Assembly (NCBI GenBank): GCA_017962145.1
Contig: JAGCVX010000037.1
Location: 124,001 to 188,000, forward strand
Reading direction: 5' to 3'
DNA length: 64,000 bases
From: Clostridiales bacterium
GTDB lineage: Bacteria > Bacillota > Clostridia > Saccharofermentanales > Saccharofermentanaceae
Of the stretch, positions 8,501 through 17,332 are shown in pieces (positions within the stretch are counted from its first letter, which is position 1; each line of letters opens with the position of its first letter). The translations under genes were made by a program, and so were the position numbers. The notes under the pieces were generated by a model that saw only the letters and a program-made list of their open reading frames with translations, did not search any database and was not told the origin of the DNA.

Positions 8501-9372
8501 TTCTGGATTATGTAACGAAAATCAAAGCCAATATTGCGATTCATACGAACATCAAGGCGACGAGTATTCTTGACGGTTCCTATAACTCGATCTTTATGGG
8601 ACGAAGCTTGAATTTCGAAGACCTGCGTGAGTATATCCCGGGCGATAACATTCGTGATATCGACTGGAAGGCATCTTCGCGCAGCCGTATGCTCCTGGTG
8701 AAGAGATATATTGCAGAGAAGAAGCACAACATCATGATCGTATTTGATTCCGGTGCCAAGATGAACGCACATACGGATGAGATGGAGATCAAGAAAGATG
8801 TTGCGATCTACAGTGCCGGTACACTTGCTTACCTCGCTTATTCAAACGGCGATTTCGTGGGCAGCCTTTATAATGTAGACGGCAAGATGCGCTTTTTCCC
8901 GCTGCGTTCACGTCTTTACGACATCGAGCATTTTCTCTCGTCTTACGACAAAGATATCGTGAATTCGCAGAAGTCTGACTTGAATAAGAGTCTGGAATAC
9001 CTGATGAAGAACTTCAGACGTAAGATGGTCGTGTTTGTTGTAACTGATATGCAGGGCATCGCCAGTGTATCCGAACAGTTGTTGAAGAAACTGATGTGTC
9101 AGCATGACATTCTCTTCATTTCTGTTAACGATGTTGATTTCACAGGCGGTCATACATTTAAAGTAGACAGTAACCGCTATGTGCCCAGATTCTTAACAGA
9201 CGACAAAAAGCTGGCTAAGATGGAAAAAGAAATGAAACAAAGCATGAAGGAAAAGAATTCCAAAATGCTGATGCGTCATGCGATCATTTCGACGGAAGTC
9301 GGAAGCAAAGAAAACTTGACCTATAAGATAACTGAATTATTGGAGAGACATAGATATGCCAATATCCGTTGA
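8497..9372 (+). CDS. DUF58 domain protein
   Basis: This is a 291-residue soluble protein with the DUF58 signature: NFEDLREYIPGDNIRDIDWKAS followed by SRMLLVKRYIAEKK. DUF58 proteins are partners of MoxR ATPases. The later part resembles a degenerate VWA fold, with FDSGAKM replacing the metal-binding DxSxS motif. Its start overlaps the moxR stop, so translation is probably coupled. The biochemical function is unknown for the family. Confidence 0.9.
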   Translation: MILDYVTKIKANIAIHTNIKATSILDGSYNSIFMGRSLNFEDLREYIPGDNIRDIDWKASSRSRMLLVKRYIAEKKHNIMIVFDSGAKMNAHTDEMEIKKDVAIYSAGTLAYLAYSNGDFVGSLYNVDGKMRFFPLRSRLYDIEHFLSSYDKDIVNSQKSDLNKSLEYLMKNFRRKMVVFVVTDMQGIASVSEQLLKKLMCQHDILFISVNDVDFTGGHTFKVDSNRYVPRFLTDDKKLAKMEKEMKQSMKEKNSKMLMRHAIISTEVGSKENLTYKITELLERHRYANIR

Positions 9373-9838
9373 TTTACAAGATCCATTTTCATATAGTTAT
9401 CTGCCGATCGTTATTACTATCGCTGCGATCGTTGCTTCGGTTATTGTACTTGTTGCGATCATCATTCTGCGTAAGCGCTTGAAAGGTACCGTAAAAGTCA
9501 AAAAGAAGAAGCAAGAGGTATTTAAGCCGAGAAACAAAGAAGAGATCAGAAAAGATTATCTCGGCAAGATCGATAAGATCGAGCAGAAATACAAAGATGG
9601 TTCGATGGATGTACGTACGACACACCAGGAGCTTTCCGCAGTGGTTCGTATGTTCGTACATGATATGACAGGTATTAATGCGCAGAACTTCTCTTTGAAC
9701 GAGTTGAAAGAACAGAAGATCACATCGATCAGTGGTTTGATCGAAGAGTTCTACAATCCGGAGTTTGCGCTTCGTACTGACAAAGAGACAAATGATTCTA
9801 TTCGCGATGCAAGGACGGTGATTTCATCATGGACTTAA
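9356..9838 (+). CDS. Single-pass membrane protein of the Bat-type operon
   Basis: This 160-residue protein has a membrane segment near residues 14-38 and a basic patch with a VKKKKQE stretch after it. A soluble helical C-terminal domain follows (KYKDGSMDVRTTHQELSAVVRMFVHDMTG). It occupies the operon position where other MoxR/VWA clusters carry a DUF4381-type gene. I cannot confirm that family by eye and treat it as an uncharacterised component. It overlaps the DUF58 gene by 17 bases and batA by 10 bases. The short extracellular N-terminus suggests a membrane scaffold for the cytoplasmic MoxR/DUF58 pair. Confidence 0.78.
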   Translation: MPISVDLQDPFSYSYLPIVITIAAIVASVIVLVAIIILRKRLKGTVKVKKKKQEVFKPRNKEEIRKDYLGKIDKIEQKYKDGSMDVRTTHQELSAVVRMFVHDMTGINAQNFSLNELKEQKITSISGLIEEFYNPEFALRTDKETNDSIRDARTVISSWT

Positions 9839-10848
9839 TGCACCCATATGTTATCTATATTGGAATTCCGATAATCCTGGTGCTTTCTATCGTTACCTTC
9901 TCGTTCCGGAGAAAGAAAAAGTACAAGGACGGCAAAAAAGTCGCAAATTCCGAGTTTATCGAGAATACTTCCTACTTTAAGTGGCGTATTGTCGAGTATC
10001 GTATCTGCAAAGTCGTTTCGGTCGTAAGCCTTGCTCTGGCTATGTCTTTCCTGACAGGCGCGCTCGCCCGTCCTTACAAGACAAGCGAGAATATTACCGA
10101 GATCCGTAACCGTGATATCTTCCTTTGCCTGGATACTTCCGGATCCATGACCGAAGTTGACCTTCAGGTCTGTGAGAAGATGAGAGAAGTGGTAAAAGGT
10201 CTTAAGGGAGAAAGATTCGGTATCACGATCTTTAACTGCCAGACCGTAACACTGGTTCCTCTTACTACGGATTATGACTATGTAATCGAAGTTCTCGATC
10301 AGATCGAGGAAGCCTGCCGAATCGCTTTGGGTGAGTATGGTGAAGGATATTATTCTGAAGAAGACTACGCAAAGTATAAGTTCATCGAAGATGGAACCAT
10401 CACATATGATTATGATTCCGGTTCCTCTTTGATCGGTGATGGACTTGCTTCTACGGTATTCCAGTTCCCAGATATTAAGGAAGACGATTCCAGAACACGT
10501 GTTATCGTACTTTGTACGGATAATGAGCTTTTCGGTCAGCCGTTTGTTGAGCTTTCTGAAGCTGCAGAGCTTTGCGTAAAGTATAAGATCAAAGTGTTTG
10601 CCGCAGCTCCGGAGTATGTTGTCGATTATGACGAATATAAAAGATGCGTTGTAAGTACCGGTGGCCAGATCTTTACACTGAATTCTGATTCGGTTGCTAA
10701 AGATATGGTTCGTGCGATCGATAATACAGAAACCTCAGTGCTGCTCAAGAGTGAGACCGTCACGACTGAGTATCCTGAAAAACTGGTAGCGCTGATCGCG
10801 ATCTGCCTGTTTGTACATTTCTTAGTAAGTAGAAGGATAAAACTATGA
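9829..10848 (+). CDS. batA: BatA-like VWA-domain membrane protein
   Basis: This 339-residue protein has an N-terminal membrane segment (about 6-25), a second around 62-80, a VWA domain (about 95-300) and a C-terminal membrane helix ending in SRRIKL. The metal-ion-dependent adhesion site is intact: DTSGSM (Asp102, Ser104, Ser106). The layout matches BatA of aerotolerance operons. An alternative start at 9838 forms a TAATG stop/start overlap with the previous gene. The domain carries a Tyr/Asp/Glu-rich insert (about 165-200) that is longer than usual. Confidence 0.87.
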   Translation: MDLMHPYVIYIGIPIILVLSIVTFSFRRKKKYKDGKKVANSEFIENTSYFKWRIVEYRICKVVSVVSLALAMSFLTGALARPYKTSENITEIRNRDIFLCLDTSGSMTEVDLQVCEKMREVVKGLKGERFGITIFNCQTVTLVPLTTDYDYVIEVLDQIEEACRIALGEYGEGYYSEEDYAKYKFIEDGTITYDYDSGSSLIGDGLASTVFQFPDIKEDDSRTRVIVLCTDNELFGQPFVELSEAAELCVKYKIKVFAAAPEYVVDYDEYKRCVVSTGGQIFTLNSDSVAKDMVRAIDNTETSVLLKSETVTTEYPEKLVALIAICLFVHFLVSRRIKL

Positions 10849-11810
10849 TCATACATCCGATACTGCCTATATGGCTGATGTCTATAATGTGCGTATTGAT
10901 GCTTGTCATGAAGCGCAAGGGCGTGTGGAATTTCATCCGCCAGATCCTGATCGTGCTTCTGATATTCACGATTAACCTGCGCATCATGGTCTTTGATAAA
11001 GATGTACCGAAAAGAGAACTCAATATCGATGTGCTTTTCGTTATTGATAACTCCATGAGTATGCTTGCTGAAGACTTTGATGGAGATGGAAGAAGAATCG
11101 ACGCAGTAAAAGAGGACTGTGAATACATCATGGATAAGTTGAACGGCGCGCGTTTCTCGGTTATCTCTTTCGGTAACTTTGCTTATCGCCTGGCTCCTTA
11201 TACAAGTGATAACGATGTTGTTCTTACTGCGATCCAGTCACTCGAAGGTGAGACGCAGTATTATGCGGCAGGTACCTCACTGAATATGCCTTACAAGATC
11301 ATGCTTGAAGCTCTGAAGAAAGATCAGGAGCAGGATGACGAAAGAGTCCAGGTTGTATTTTTCTTCAGTGATGGTGAGATCACAAGTGAGAATGAAAAAC
11401 TGGAATCTTATAAAAAAGCGCAGCCTTATATCGTTTCCGGTGCGGTTCTTGGATATGGTACATCTAAGGGCGGCCGCATGAAGGTCCACAGCTACGAAGG
11501 TGACTACGGTGATCCGTTCTACATGCAGACTCGAAACGATAGCGGTTCTCTGGTTGACGCGATCTCGAAGATCGATGAGAAGAACCTTAAGGCGATCGCT
11601 AGTGATCTTGGAGTGAATTATTATCACATCGAGAAAGATTCAGCGATCCGTGATGTGATAGGTGATATTTCCTCTTATCTGGATGAGTTCTCGAAAGAGG
11701 GACAGACCGGAACGGAAGGCTATAAAGACACATATTACTATTTCTGCATACCGTTGGCCGTATTACTTGTCTATGACATGATCTACTATAAAAGGAGGAT
11801 GAAAGAATGA
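10845..11810 (+). CDS. batB: BatB-like VWA-domain membrane protein
   Basis: This 321-residue protein has two N-terminal membrane helices (about 5-22 and 32-50), a VWA domain with the adhesion motif DNSMSM (Asp68, Ser70, Ser72) and FFFSDGEIT, and a C-terminal membrane helix (about 295-315). It matches the BatB position and topology. The gene overlaps batA and batC by 4 bases each (ATGA), indicating translational coupling. It is expected to pair with BatA at the membrane. Confidence 0.87.
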   Translation: MIIHPILPIWLMSIMCVLMLVMKRKGVWNFIRQILIVLLIFTINLRIMVFDKDVPKRELNIDVLFVIDNSMSMLAEDFDGDGRRIDAVKEDCEYIMDKLNGARFSVISFGNFAYRLAPYTSDNDVVLTAIQSLEGETQYYAAGTSLNMPYKIMLEALKKDQEQDDERVQVVFFFSDGEITSENEKLESYKKAQPYIVSGAVLGYGTSKGGRMKVHSYEGDYGDPFYMQTRNDSGSLVDAISKIDEKNLKAIASDLGVNYYHIEKDSAIRDVIGDISSYLDEFSKEGQTGTEGYKDTYYYFCIPLAVLLVYDMIYYKRRMKE

Positions 11811-12595
11811 ATAATAACGCCAAAAAGTATATTCTTATCGGTACATATATTGTCGTTCTTGTACTGCTCTTTAAGTTCGCTTTTACTTATGGATACAACG
11901 AATGGGTCATCAATAAGTACTCCGACGGAGACTACTCTGAAAACTTTAGTCTTCTCGAGCTCTTCAATATCACAGAGCCTTATATCGTTTACTACAACAA
12001 TGGTAATGTGCATTATCAGAAAAAGGACTACGATGCGGCTATCGAGTGCTATGAGCAGGCTCTGGAGCACAATCCGCCGGAAGGTAAGGAATGTCCGATT
12101 CGTATTAACCTTGTTCTTTCCAAACTTGCTAAGCTCGGTGATGATTACATGAACGAGGATAAGATCGATGAGACCATCAAAGTCTTGAAACAATGTCTGA
12201 AAGATCTTTCTGAGGACGGATGCGCTCAGTCGAACGGTAAAGGCCACGATAACCGTGCTCAGCGTCTCTATGACGAGATCGAAGAGATGCTCGATGAGGC
12301 TGAAGAGGAGAAAGAGAAGCAGGAACAGCAGCAACAGCAGCAACAGCAGGATCCCAATCAGCAGGATCCGAATGGCGACCCGCAGCAGCAGGATCCGAAT
12401 GGCGACCCGCAGCAGCAGGACCCGCAGCAGGATGATGAAGACGGCGATCAGAAGGAACAGCGCCAGAAGGAAATCGAAGACGAGATGCGTGAGCGTATGA
12501 AGAAATCTGATCAACAGCGTCAGCAGGAACGCCGTCAGTCCCAGGCTCAGGCCCGGGATTGGAACTGGTATTACGACGAGTTACCGGTTTGGTAA
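11807..12595 (+). CDS. batC: BatC-like TPR protein with Gln/Pro/Asp-rich tail
   Basis: This 262-residue protein has an N-terminal membrane anchor (about 8-28) and tetratricopeptide-like repeats (about 55-145, for example NNGNVHYQKKDYDAAIECYEQA). A low-complexity charged tail follows, rich in Gln, Asp, Pro and Arg, with repeated DPNGDPQQQ units. BatC proteins of other phyla have the same order of TPRs and a charged tail. It is the last gene of the operon. The tail is encoded by a 27-bp tandem repeat that could vary in copy number. No clear terminator follows before the pyr promoter. Confidence 0.82.
   Translation: MNNNAKKYILIGTYIVVLVLLFKFAFTYGYNEWVINKYSDGDYSENFSLLELFNITEPYIVYYNNGNVHYQKKDYDAAIECYEQALEHNPPEGKECPIRINLVLSKLAKLGDDYMNEDKIDETIKVLKQCLKDLSEDGCAQSNGKGHDNRAQRLYDEIEEMLDEAEEEKEKQEQQQQQQQQDPNQQDPNGDPQQQDPNGDPQQQDPQQDDEDGDQKEQRQKEIEDEMRERMKKSDQQRQQERRQSQAQARDWNWYYDELPVW
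12359..12427 (+). repeat. 27-bp in-frame tandem repeat within batC
   Basis: Two identical 27-bp units (12359-12385 and 12386-12412) are followed by a 15-bp partial copy differing by one base (12413-12427). They encode QQDPNGDPQ repeats. A related CAG/CAA-rich stretch precedes them. Confidence 0.9.
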
Positions 12596-12603
12596 TTTCC
12601 GTA

Positions 12604-12632
12604 TTGCGTTTTGCCTTCGCTTGGACTATTAT
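12604..12632 (+). promoter_or_regulatory. Promoter of the pyrimidine operon
   Basis: TTGCGT at 12604-12609 and TATTAT at 12627-12632 are separated by 17 bp. Transcription from about 12639 would give a leader that begins just before the PyrR-binding loop. Confidence 0.65.
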
Positions 12633-12638
12633 TTTATC

Positions 12639-12819
12639 AGTGTGTATCCTTTAAGTCTGTTCCAGTGAGAACAGGAAGGTCATATGTCGATGAGATAATT
12701 ACTCTCCGATGAATAATCGGGGGCGATATTCGTGCAGATATAATGCCGGCTTTGAGGGTGCTCAGGTAACTACAAAGCCGGCTTTTTTGTGCCCGGCAAC
12801 AAGGGAAGGAGTGGATCTT
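12639..12819 (+). promoter_or_regulatory. PyrR-controlled attenuator leader of the pyr operon
   Basis: The leader carries a PyrR-binding hairpin at 12657-12674: stem CTGTTC/GAACAG around a loop that includes the conserved core UCCNGNGAG (UCCAGUGAG at 12661-12669). The outer bases differ from the B. subtilis consensus ARUCCNGNGAGGYU but keep pairing. It is followed by an intrinsic terminator at 12745-12788. By analogy, PyrR loaded with UMP would bind the loop and favour termination when pyrimidines are abundant. Confidence 0.85.
12745..12788 (+). terminator. Attenuator terminator upstream of pyrR
   Basis: A 10-bp stem, GCCGGCTTTG (12745-12754) with CAAAGCCGGC (12773-12782), is followed by six T residues. 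It lies 31 bases before the pyrR start and is the regulated element of the leader. Confidence 0.9.
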
Positions 12820-13371
12820 TTGAAAGAATTTCATGAAAAGACGGTCCTCATGGATGAACAGGGCATTTCCCGTGCCTTGATCCGTATCTCCCATGAGATC
12901 ATCGAAAAGAACAAAGGTCTGGATAATGTCGCTCTGATCGGAATTCAGCGTCGAGGTGTTCCGATGGCGGAAAGAATCGCCAAGATACTCGAAGACGTAG
13001 AAGGTACCAGACCGGACGTAGGTATTCTCGATATTACTTTCTATAGAGATGACTTAAGCACACTTGCTGCGCACCCGGTAGTAAACGGCACCGCGCTCCA
13101 TTTTAACATCAATGACAAGAAAATCGTCTTGATCGACGATGTCCTTTTTACCGGAAGAACGGTAAGGGCTGCGATCGAGGCGATTTTTGATATGGGAAGA
13201 CCGGCATGCATCCAGCTGGCGACCCTGGTGGACCGAGGCCACAGGCAGCTGCCGATCCGCTCGGATTACGTCGGAAAGAATGTTCCGACATCAACAACAG
13301 AAAGCGTTCAGGTGCAGCTTTCGGAAATCGACGGCTGTGATCGGGTCGTTCTGTGTGAAGAGGTGAAATAA
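12820..13371 (+). CDS. pyrR: PyrR bifunctional pyr operon regulator / uracil phosphoribosyltransferase
   Basis: PyrR senses UMP/UTP and binds the pyr leader RNA; it also has uracil phosphoribosyltransferase activity. The 183-residue protein has the PRPP-binding motif [16 protein letters not shown] and the typical N-terminus ([16 protein letters not shown]). The start is taken as TTG at 12820, because AAGGAG lies 8 bases upstream and the length then matches the family. A GTG three codons earlier is possible, but longer extensions would run into the terminator. Its stop overlaps the pyrB start (TAATG). Confidence 0.93.
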   Translation: MKEFHEKTVLMDEQGISRALIRISHEIIEKNKGLDNVALIGIQRRGVPMAERIAKILEDVEGTRPDVGILDITFYRDDLSTLAAHPVVNGTALHFNINDKKIVLIDDVLFTGRTVRAAIEAIFDMGRPACIQLATLVDRGHRQLPIRSDYVGKNVPTSTTESVQVQLSEIDGCDRVVLCEEVK

Positions 13372-14309
13372 TGGGATTACAAAGCAAAGACCTTCTGGGT
13401 CTGAAACAATTAACTGCGGAAGAGATCATGGAGATCCTCGATACCGCGAAGATGATGAAGATGGTGCTCACATCGGGAAATAAGAAGACTTCCCACCTGC
13501 AGGGCAAATCCGTCGTAACTCTCTTTTATGAGAACAGTACAAGAACAAGACTTTCCTTTGAGCTCGCTTCGAAGTATATGGGTTCCGCAAGTGCGAACAT
13601 CACGACTTCGGGAAGCTCGGTAAACAAAGGTGAATCCCTTCTGGATACGGCCAGAACCATCGATATGATGGCTACGGATATCATCATCATGAGACACAGC
13701 CAGTCCGGTGCCCCGCATTATCTGGCACCAAGAGTAAAAGCTTCCATCGTAAATGCCGGTGACGGAATGAATGAGCATCCGACACAGGCGCTTCTGGATA
13801 TGTTTACTCTCTACGAAAAATACGGTCATCTCGATGGCTTGAAAGTTGCGATCTGCGGCGATCTGTATCACAGCCGTGTTGTAAGAAGTAACGTCATCGG
13901 TCTGACCAAACTTGGCGCGACAGTCAGTGTTGCCGGTCCGAGGACCATGGTTCCTGTGGGACTCGATAAGATGGGCTGCACAGTCTGCCGGTCTGTATCC
14001 GAGGCAGTGAAAGACGCTGATGCAGTCATGGGCCTTCGCGTACAGCTGGAACGCCAGCAGAAGTCTCTGTTCCCGTCGGTTGCGGAATATGCACGATTCT
14101 ACTCTATCTCCGAAGATGTACTTAAGCTTGCAAAGCCGGACGCATATCTTCTGCATCCGGGTCCTTGTAACCACGGAGTCGAACTTCCGACGAGCGTATA
14201 TGACTGCCCGCAGTCTGTGATCAATGAACAGGTCACAAACGGTGTAGCCGTAAGAATGGCAGTCCTTTACTTACTGATGGCAAGGAGAAACATGAATGAA
14301 AAGAATTGA
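13371..14309 (+). CDS. pyrB: Aspartate carbamoyltransferase catalytic subunit
   Basis: The enzyme joins carbamoyl phosphate and aspartate in the first committed step of UMP synthesis. The 312-residue protein has the carbamoyl-phosphate site STRTR (56-60), MNEHPTQALLD and HPGPCNHGVEL, all intact. No pyrI regulatory subunit gene is present, so control is probably through the attenuator. It overlaps pyrC by 14 bases. Confidence 0.95.
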   Translation: MGLQSKDLLGLKQLTAEEIMEILDTAKMMKMVLTSGNKKTSHLQGKSVVTLFYENSTRTRLSFELASKYMGSASANITTSGSSVNKGESLLDTARTIDMMATDIIIMRHSQSGAPHYLAPRVKASIVNAGDGMNEHPTQALLDMFTLYEKYGHLDGLKVAICGDLYHSRVVRSNVIGLTKLGATVSVAGPRTMVPVGLDKMGCTVCRSVSEAVKDADAVMGLRVQLERQQKSLFPSVAEYARFYSISEDVLKLAKPDAYLLHPGPCNHGVELPTSVYDCPQSVINEQVTNGVAVRMAVLYLLMARRNMNEKN

Positions 14310-15555
14310 GATCAAAAACGCGAAGCATTTTGCTTCGGATGAGAAAGTAACACTTTATATTGAAAACGGTGTTTTTACAGACAGTCTTTCTGGAGAAGCG
14401 GATGAAGTCATCGATGCAGAAGGTCTGACCGTTTTTCCGGGTCTGGTGGATATGCACTGCCACCTGCGTGAGCCTGGTTACGAGTACAGAGAAGACATCA
14501 AGAGCGGAACGAAAAGTGCTGCTAAGGGTGGATTTACAAGCGTCTGCTGCATGCCGAACACGAATCCGGTATGTGATAACGCGGCAGTAGTCGAAGGTAT
14601 CTTGAGAAAAGCGGATCTTGTCGCATCTGCCAATGTTTTCCCGATTGGAGCAGCCAGTAAGGGTCTGGCAGGTAAAGAGATCGCGGAGATGGGTCTCATG
14701 AAGGAAGCCGGAATCGTTGCGGTATCCGATGACGGAAAGCCGATCGCGACAGCTAACCTTCTTAAGAAAGTAATGGAATATGCTTCGGACTTCGATCTTC
14801 CGGTTCTGAACCACTGCGAAGATCTGTCTATCGCAGAAGGTGCCATGAATGAAGGCGCGATCTCGACATCGCTGGGCCTTCGCGGTATCCCGGCGATTGC
14901 AGAAGAGATCATGATCTCCCGCGATATCCAGACTGCAGATTACCTCGATATGCCGATCCATATCTGCCACGTAAGTACGAAAAAAGGTATCGAGATCATC
15001 CGTCAGGCAAAGAAGAACGGTGTAAAAGTAACGGCAGAGACCTGCCCGCACTACTTCTCCCTGACTGAAGAATGCTGCCAGACATATGACACGAACTATA
15101 AGATGAATCCGCCGCTTCGTACAGAAGAAGACCGACTCGCGGTTATCGAAGGCTTGAAAGACGGAACTCTGGACTGTATCGTAACGGACCACGCACCGCA
15201 TCACATCGATGAAAAAGACCTTGAGTTCTCGCTGGCCAACAACGGTATCATCGGCTTTGAAACTGCCTTCGCAGTAGGGTATACTTATCTGGTCAAGCCC
15301 GGTTATATCTCACTTGCTGATTTCATCAAGACTATGACAGTCAACCCGTCATCGATCCTCCACCTCGGAAGAGGTACTCTGGATAAGGGCATGCCGGCGG
15401 ATGTCATGCTGGCTGACCTTTCTCAGACCTTTGTATACACGAAGGAAGAGATCCTCAGCAAGGCTACGAACTCGCCTTATATCGGACAGGAACTGACCGG
15501 ACGTGTAAAACTTACAATCGCAGGAGGAAAGATCACATATGATGAACTTCGCTGA
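14296..15555 (+). CDS. pyrC: Dihydroorotase
   Basis: This zinc enzyme cyclises carbamoyl aspartate to dihydroorotate. The 419-residue amidohydrolase of the long, B. subtilis-like class shows the metal motif DMHCHLREPG (His54, His56), NHCED, HICHVSTKKG and the catalytic Asp in VTDHAPH. It overlaps its neighbours on both sides (14 and 17 bases), indicating coupled translation in the operon. Confidence 0.95.
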   Translation: MKRIEIKNAKHFASDEKVTLYIENGVFTDSLSGEADEVIDAEGLTVFPGLVDMHCHLREPGYEYREDIKSGTKSAAKGGFTSVCCMPNTNPVCDNAAVVEGILRKADLVASANVFPIGAASKGLAGKEIAEMGLMKEAGIVAVSDDGKPIATANLLKKVMEYASDFDLPVLNHCEDLSIAEGAMNEGAISTSLGLRGIPAIAEEIMISRDIQTADYLDMPIHICHVSTKKGIEIIRQAKKNGVKVTAETCPHYFSLTEECCQTYDTNYKMNPPLRTEEDRLAVIEGLKDGTLDCIVTDHAPHHIDEKDLEFSLANNGIIGFETAFAVGYTYLVKPGYISLADFIKTMTVNPSSILHLGRGTLDKGMPADVMLADLSQTFVYTKEEILSKATNSPYIGQELTGRVKLTIAGGKITYDELR

Positions 15556-16525
15556 CAGACTGACAAAGAAGATCGAAGAATGCAATAACCCGACAGTTAT
15601 GGGCCTGGACCCGAAACTGGATTATCTTCCGGAAGAGCTTTTGAACAAGTTCCTTTCCGGTGCCGAGAATATGCAGGAAGCAACAGGAAAGGCGATCTTC
15701 GAATACAACCGTCTTCTGATCGATGCTGTATATGATCTTATCCCGGCTGTAAAACCGCAGTTCGCTTATTACGAGATGTACGGTATCGAAGGTATCAAGG
15801 CACTTTCTAAGACGATCCGCTACGCTCAGGAAAAGGGCATGCTGGTCATTGCTGACGCAAAGAGAAACGATATCGGAACGACCGCGACAGCTTATGCAAA
15901 TGCTATTATCGGTGAAACAAAGATCATCGATGGAAGCACGGCATGTATGTTTGACTGTGACTGTATCACAGTCAACGGATATCTCGGTATCGATGGCATC
16001 AAACCTTTCATGGATGTTGCGAAAGAAAAGGGCAAAGGCCTCTATGTACTGGTTCGTACGTCGAACCCGTCTGCAGGAGATCTTCAGGATCTGAAACTCG
16101 AAGATGGACGCCAGGTATTTGAAGCGATGGCGGAAAATGTTGAAAAATGGGGCCAGGAGCTGATCGGTGAAAGCGGATTCAGCTCGGTAGGTGCTGTAGT
16201 TGGTGCAACATGGCCGGAGCAGGCTGTACAGGCCAGAAAGATCATGCCGCACGCGCTGATCCTGATCCCGGGATATGGTGCTCAGGGCGGTTCCGGTAAA
16301 GATGCGGTTGCTTCCTTTGTGAATGGTAAGGGCGGTATCGTAAATGCTTCGAGAAGCCTGATGTGCGCATGGAAGAAGAGAGAAGATATCAATGCGATGG
16401 AAGAGTCTTCAGTAGAAGGTCCGACAGGCACAAAACTTCTCGGATTCCAGAGAGCAACCAGAGAAGAAGCGATCCGCATGCGCGACGACCTGAACAGTGC
16501 GATCGCAGAAACAGCAAAGGCTTGA
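15539..16525 (+). CDS. pyrF: Orotidine 5'-phosphate decarboxylase (long, type 2)
   Basis: The enzyme decarboxylates OMP to UMP, the last step. The 328-residue protein belongs to the longer type 2 subfamily. It shows GLDPKLDYLP near the N-terminus, the catalytic DAKRNDIGTT array (Asp106, Lys108, Asp111) and the phosphate-binding IPGYGAQGG loop. It starts inside the 3' end of pyrC; the start may be either of two adjacent ATG codons (15539 or 15542). Confidence 0.93.
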   Translation: MMNFADRLTKKIEECNNPTVMGLDPKLDYLPEELLNKFLSGAENMQEATGKAIFEYNRLLIDAVYDLIPAVKPQFAYYEMYGIEGIKALSKTIRYAQEKGMLVIADAKRNDIGTTATAYANAIIGETKIIDGSTACMFDCDCITVNGYLGIDGIKPFMDVAKEKGKGLYVLVRTSNPSAGDLQDLKLEDGRQVFEAMAENVEKWGQELIGESGFSSVGAVVGATWPEQAVQARKIMPHALILIPGYGAQGGSGKDAVASFVNGKGGIVNASRSLMCAWKKREDINAMEESSVEGPTGTKLLGFQRATREEAIRMRDDLNSAIAETAKA

Positions 16526-16549
16526 GCTTGCTGAGAAGAGGATAAATAC

Positions 16550-17332
16550 ATGAATAAAGAGTATAGTGTCCGGCTGGTAAAGAAAGAGGTGCTCGGGGAT
16601 ACCTGTGCCGTCCTGACTTTCTCATGCCCGGAAATCGCAGAAGCCGCTAAGCCGGGACAGTTCGTTAATCTGTCCTGTGCGTACTTTCTGAAGCGTCCTT
16701 TCGGTATCATGTGCGTTGATAAAGAAAGCAAGACTTTCTCTGTCGGTGTACGCAAAGTCGGAAAAGGAACAGAGAAGATCATCGCGGCAAAAGAAGGTGA
16801 AGAGTTCACCGTTCTGGGTCCTTTGGGAAATGGATTTTCTTTTGACGGAGTAAAAAAACTCCTTTTGATCGGCGGCGGTACGGGAATCTTCCCGATCTTC
16901 TTTGCAACCAAGTTTGCAAAGGAAAACGGCATTTCCTGCCAGGTCGTAAATGGTTATCGATGCAAAAACGATGCGTTATTATATGATCAGTTCTCCTGCG
17001 CATGTGAACAGTTCCATGTGACTACCGATGCAGGTGATCTCGGTGTAAAAGGTAATGTTATGGCTTACCTTGAAACCATGGGCGATGAAGAACTTGCCGA
17101 CACCACTTGTATGGTCGTCGGCCCCGGTATCATGATGAGAAAAGTCTCGGAATGGGCTCTTTCAAAAGGCCTGACCTGCTATGTTTCGCTTGAACAGCGC
17201 ATGGCCTGCGGTATTGGCGCATGCCTGGTTTGTGTCTGCAAGATCAAGGCAGAACAGGAAGGAAAAGAGTTCGTTCATAAACGCTGCTGCAAAGACGGTC
17301 CGGTCTTTAAAGCTGAGGAGGTGATCTGGTGA
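16550..17332 (+). CDS. pyrK: Dihydroorotate dehydrogenase B electron-transfer subunit
   Basis: PyrK passes electrons from the catalytic subunit to NAD+ through FAD and a 2Fe-2S cluster. The 260-residue protein has a ferredoxin-reductase-like FAD domain (KRPFGIM), an NAD-binding segment (LLIGGGTGIFP) and a C-terminal cluster with Cys residues in MACGIGACLVCVCK and KRCCKDGP. The gene lies 24 bases after pyrF and overlaps pyrD by 4 bases. Confidence 0.94.
   Translation: MNKEYSVRLVKKEVLGDTCAVLTFSCPEIAEAAKPGQFVNLSCAYFLKRPFGIMCVDKESKTFSVGVRKVGKGTEKIIAAKEGEEFTVLGPLGNGFSFDGVKKLLLIGGGTGIFPIFFATKFAKENGISCQVVNGYRCKNDALLYDQFSCACEQFHVTTDAGDLGVKGNVMAYLETMGDEELADTTCMVVGPGIMMRKVSEWALSKGLTCYVSLEQRMACGIGACLVCVCKIKAEQEGKEFVHKRCCKDGPVFKAEEVIW

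Noticed and set aside
12301..12430. Short repeats in batC considered as a CRISPR-like array
   Set aside because: The units are contiguous and in frame, without spacers, and encode a low-complexity tail.
12709..12819. N-terminal extension of pyrR from the ATG at 12709
   Set aside because: The extension would translate the attenuator terminator; the TTG at 12820 has a proper site and gives the family length.
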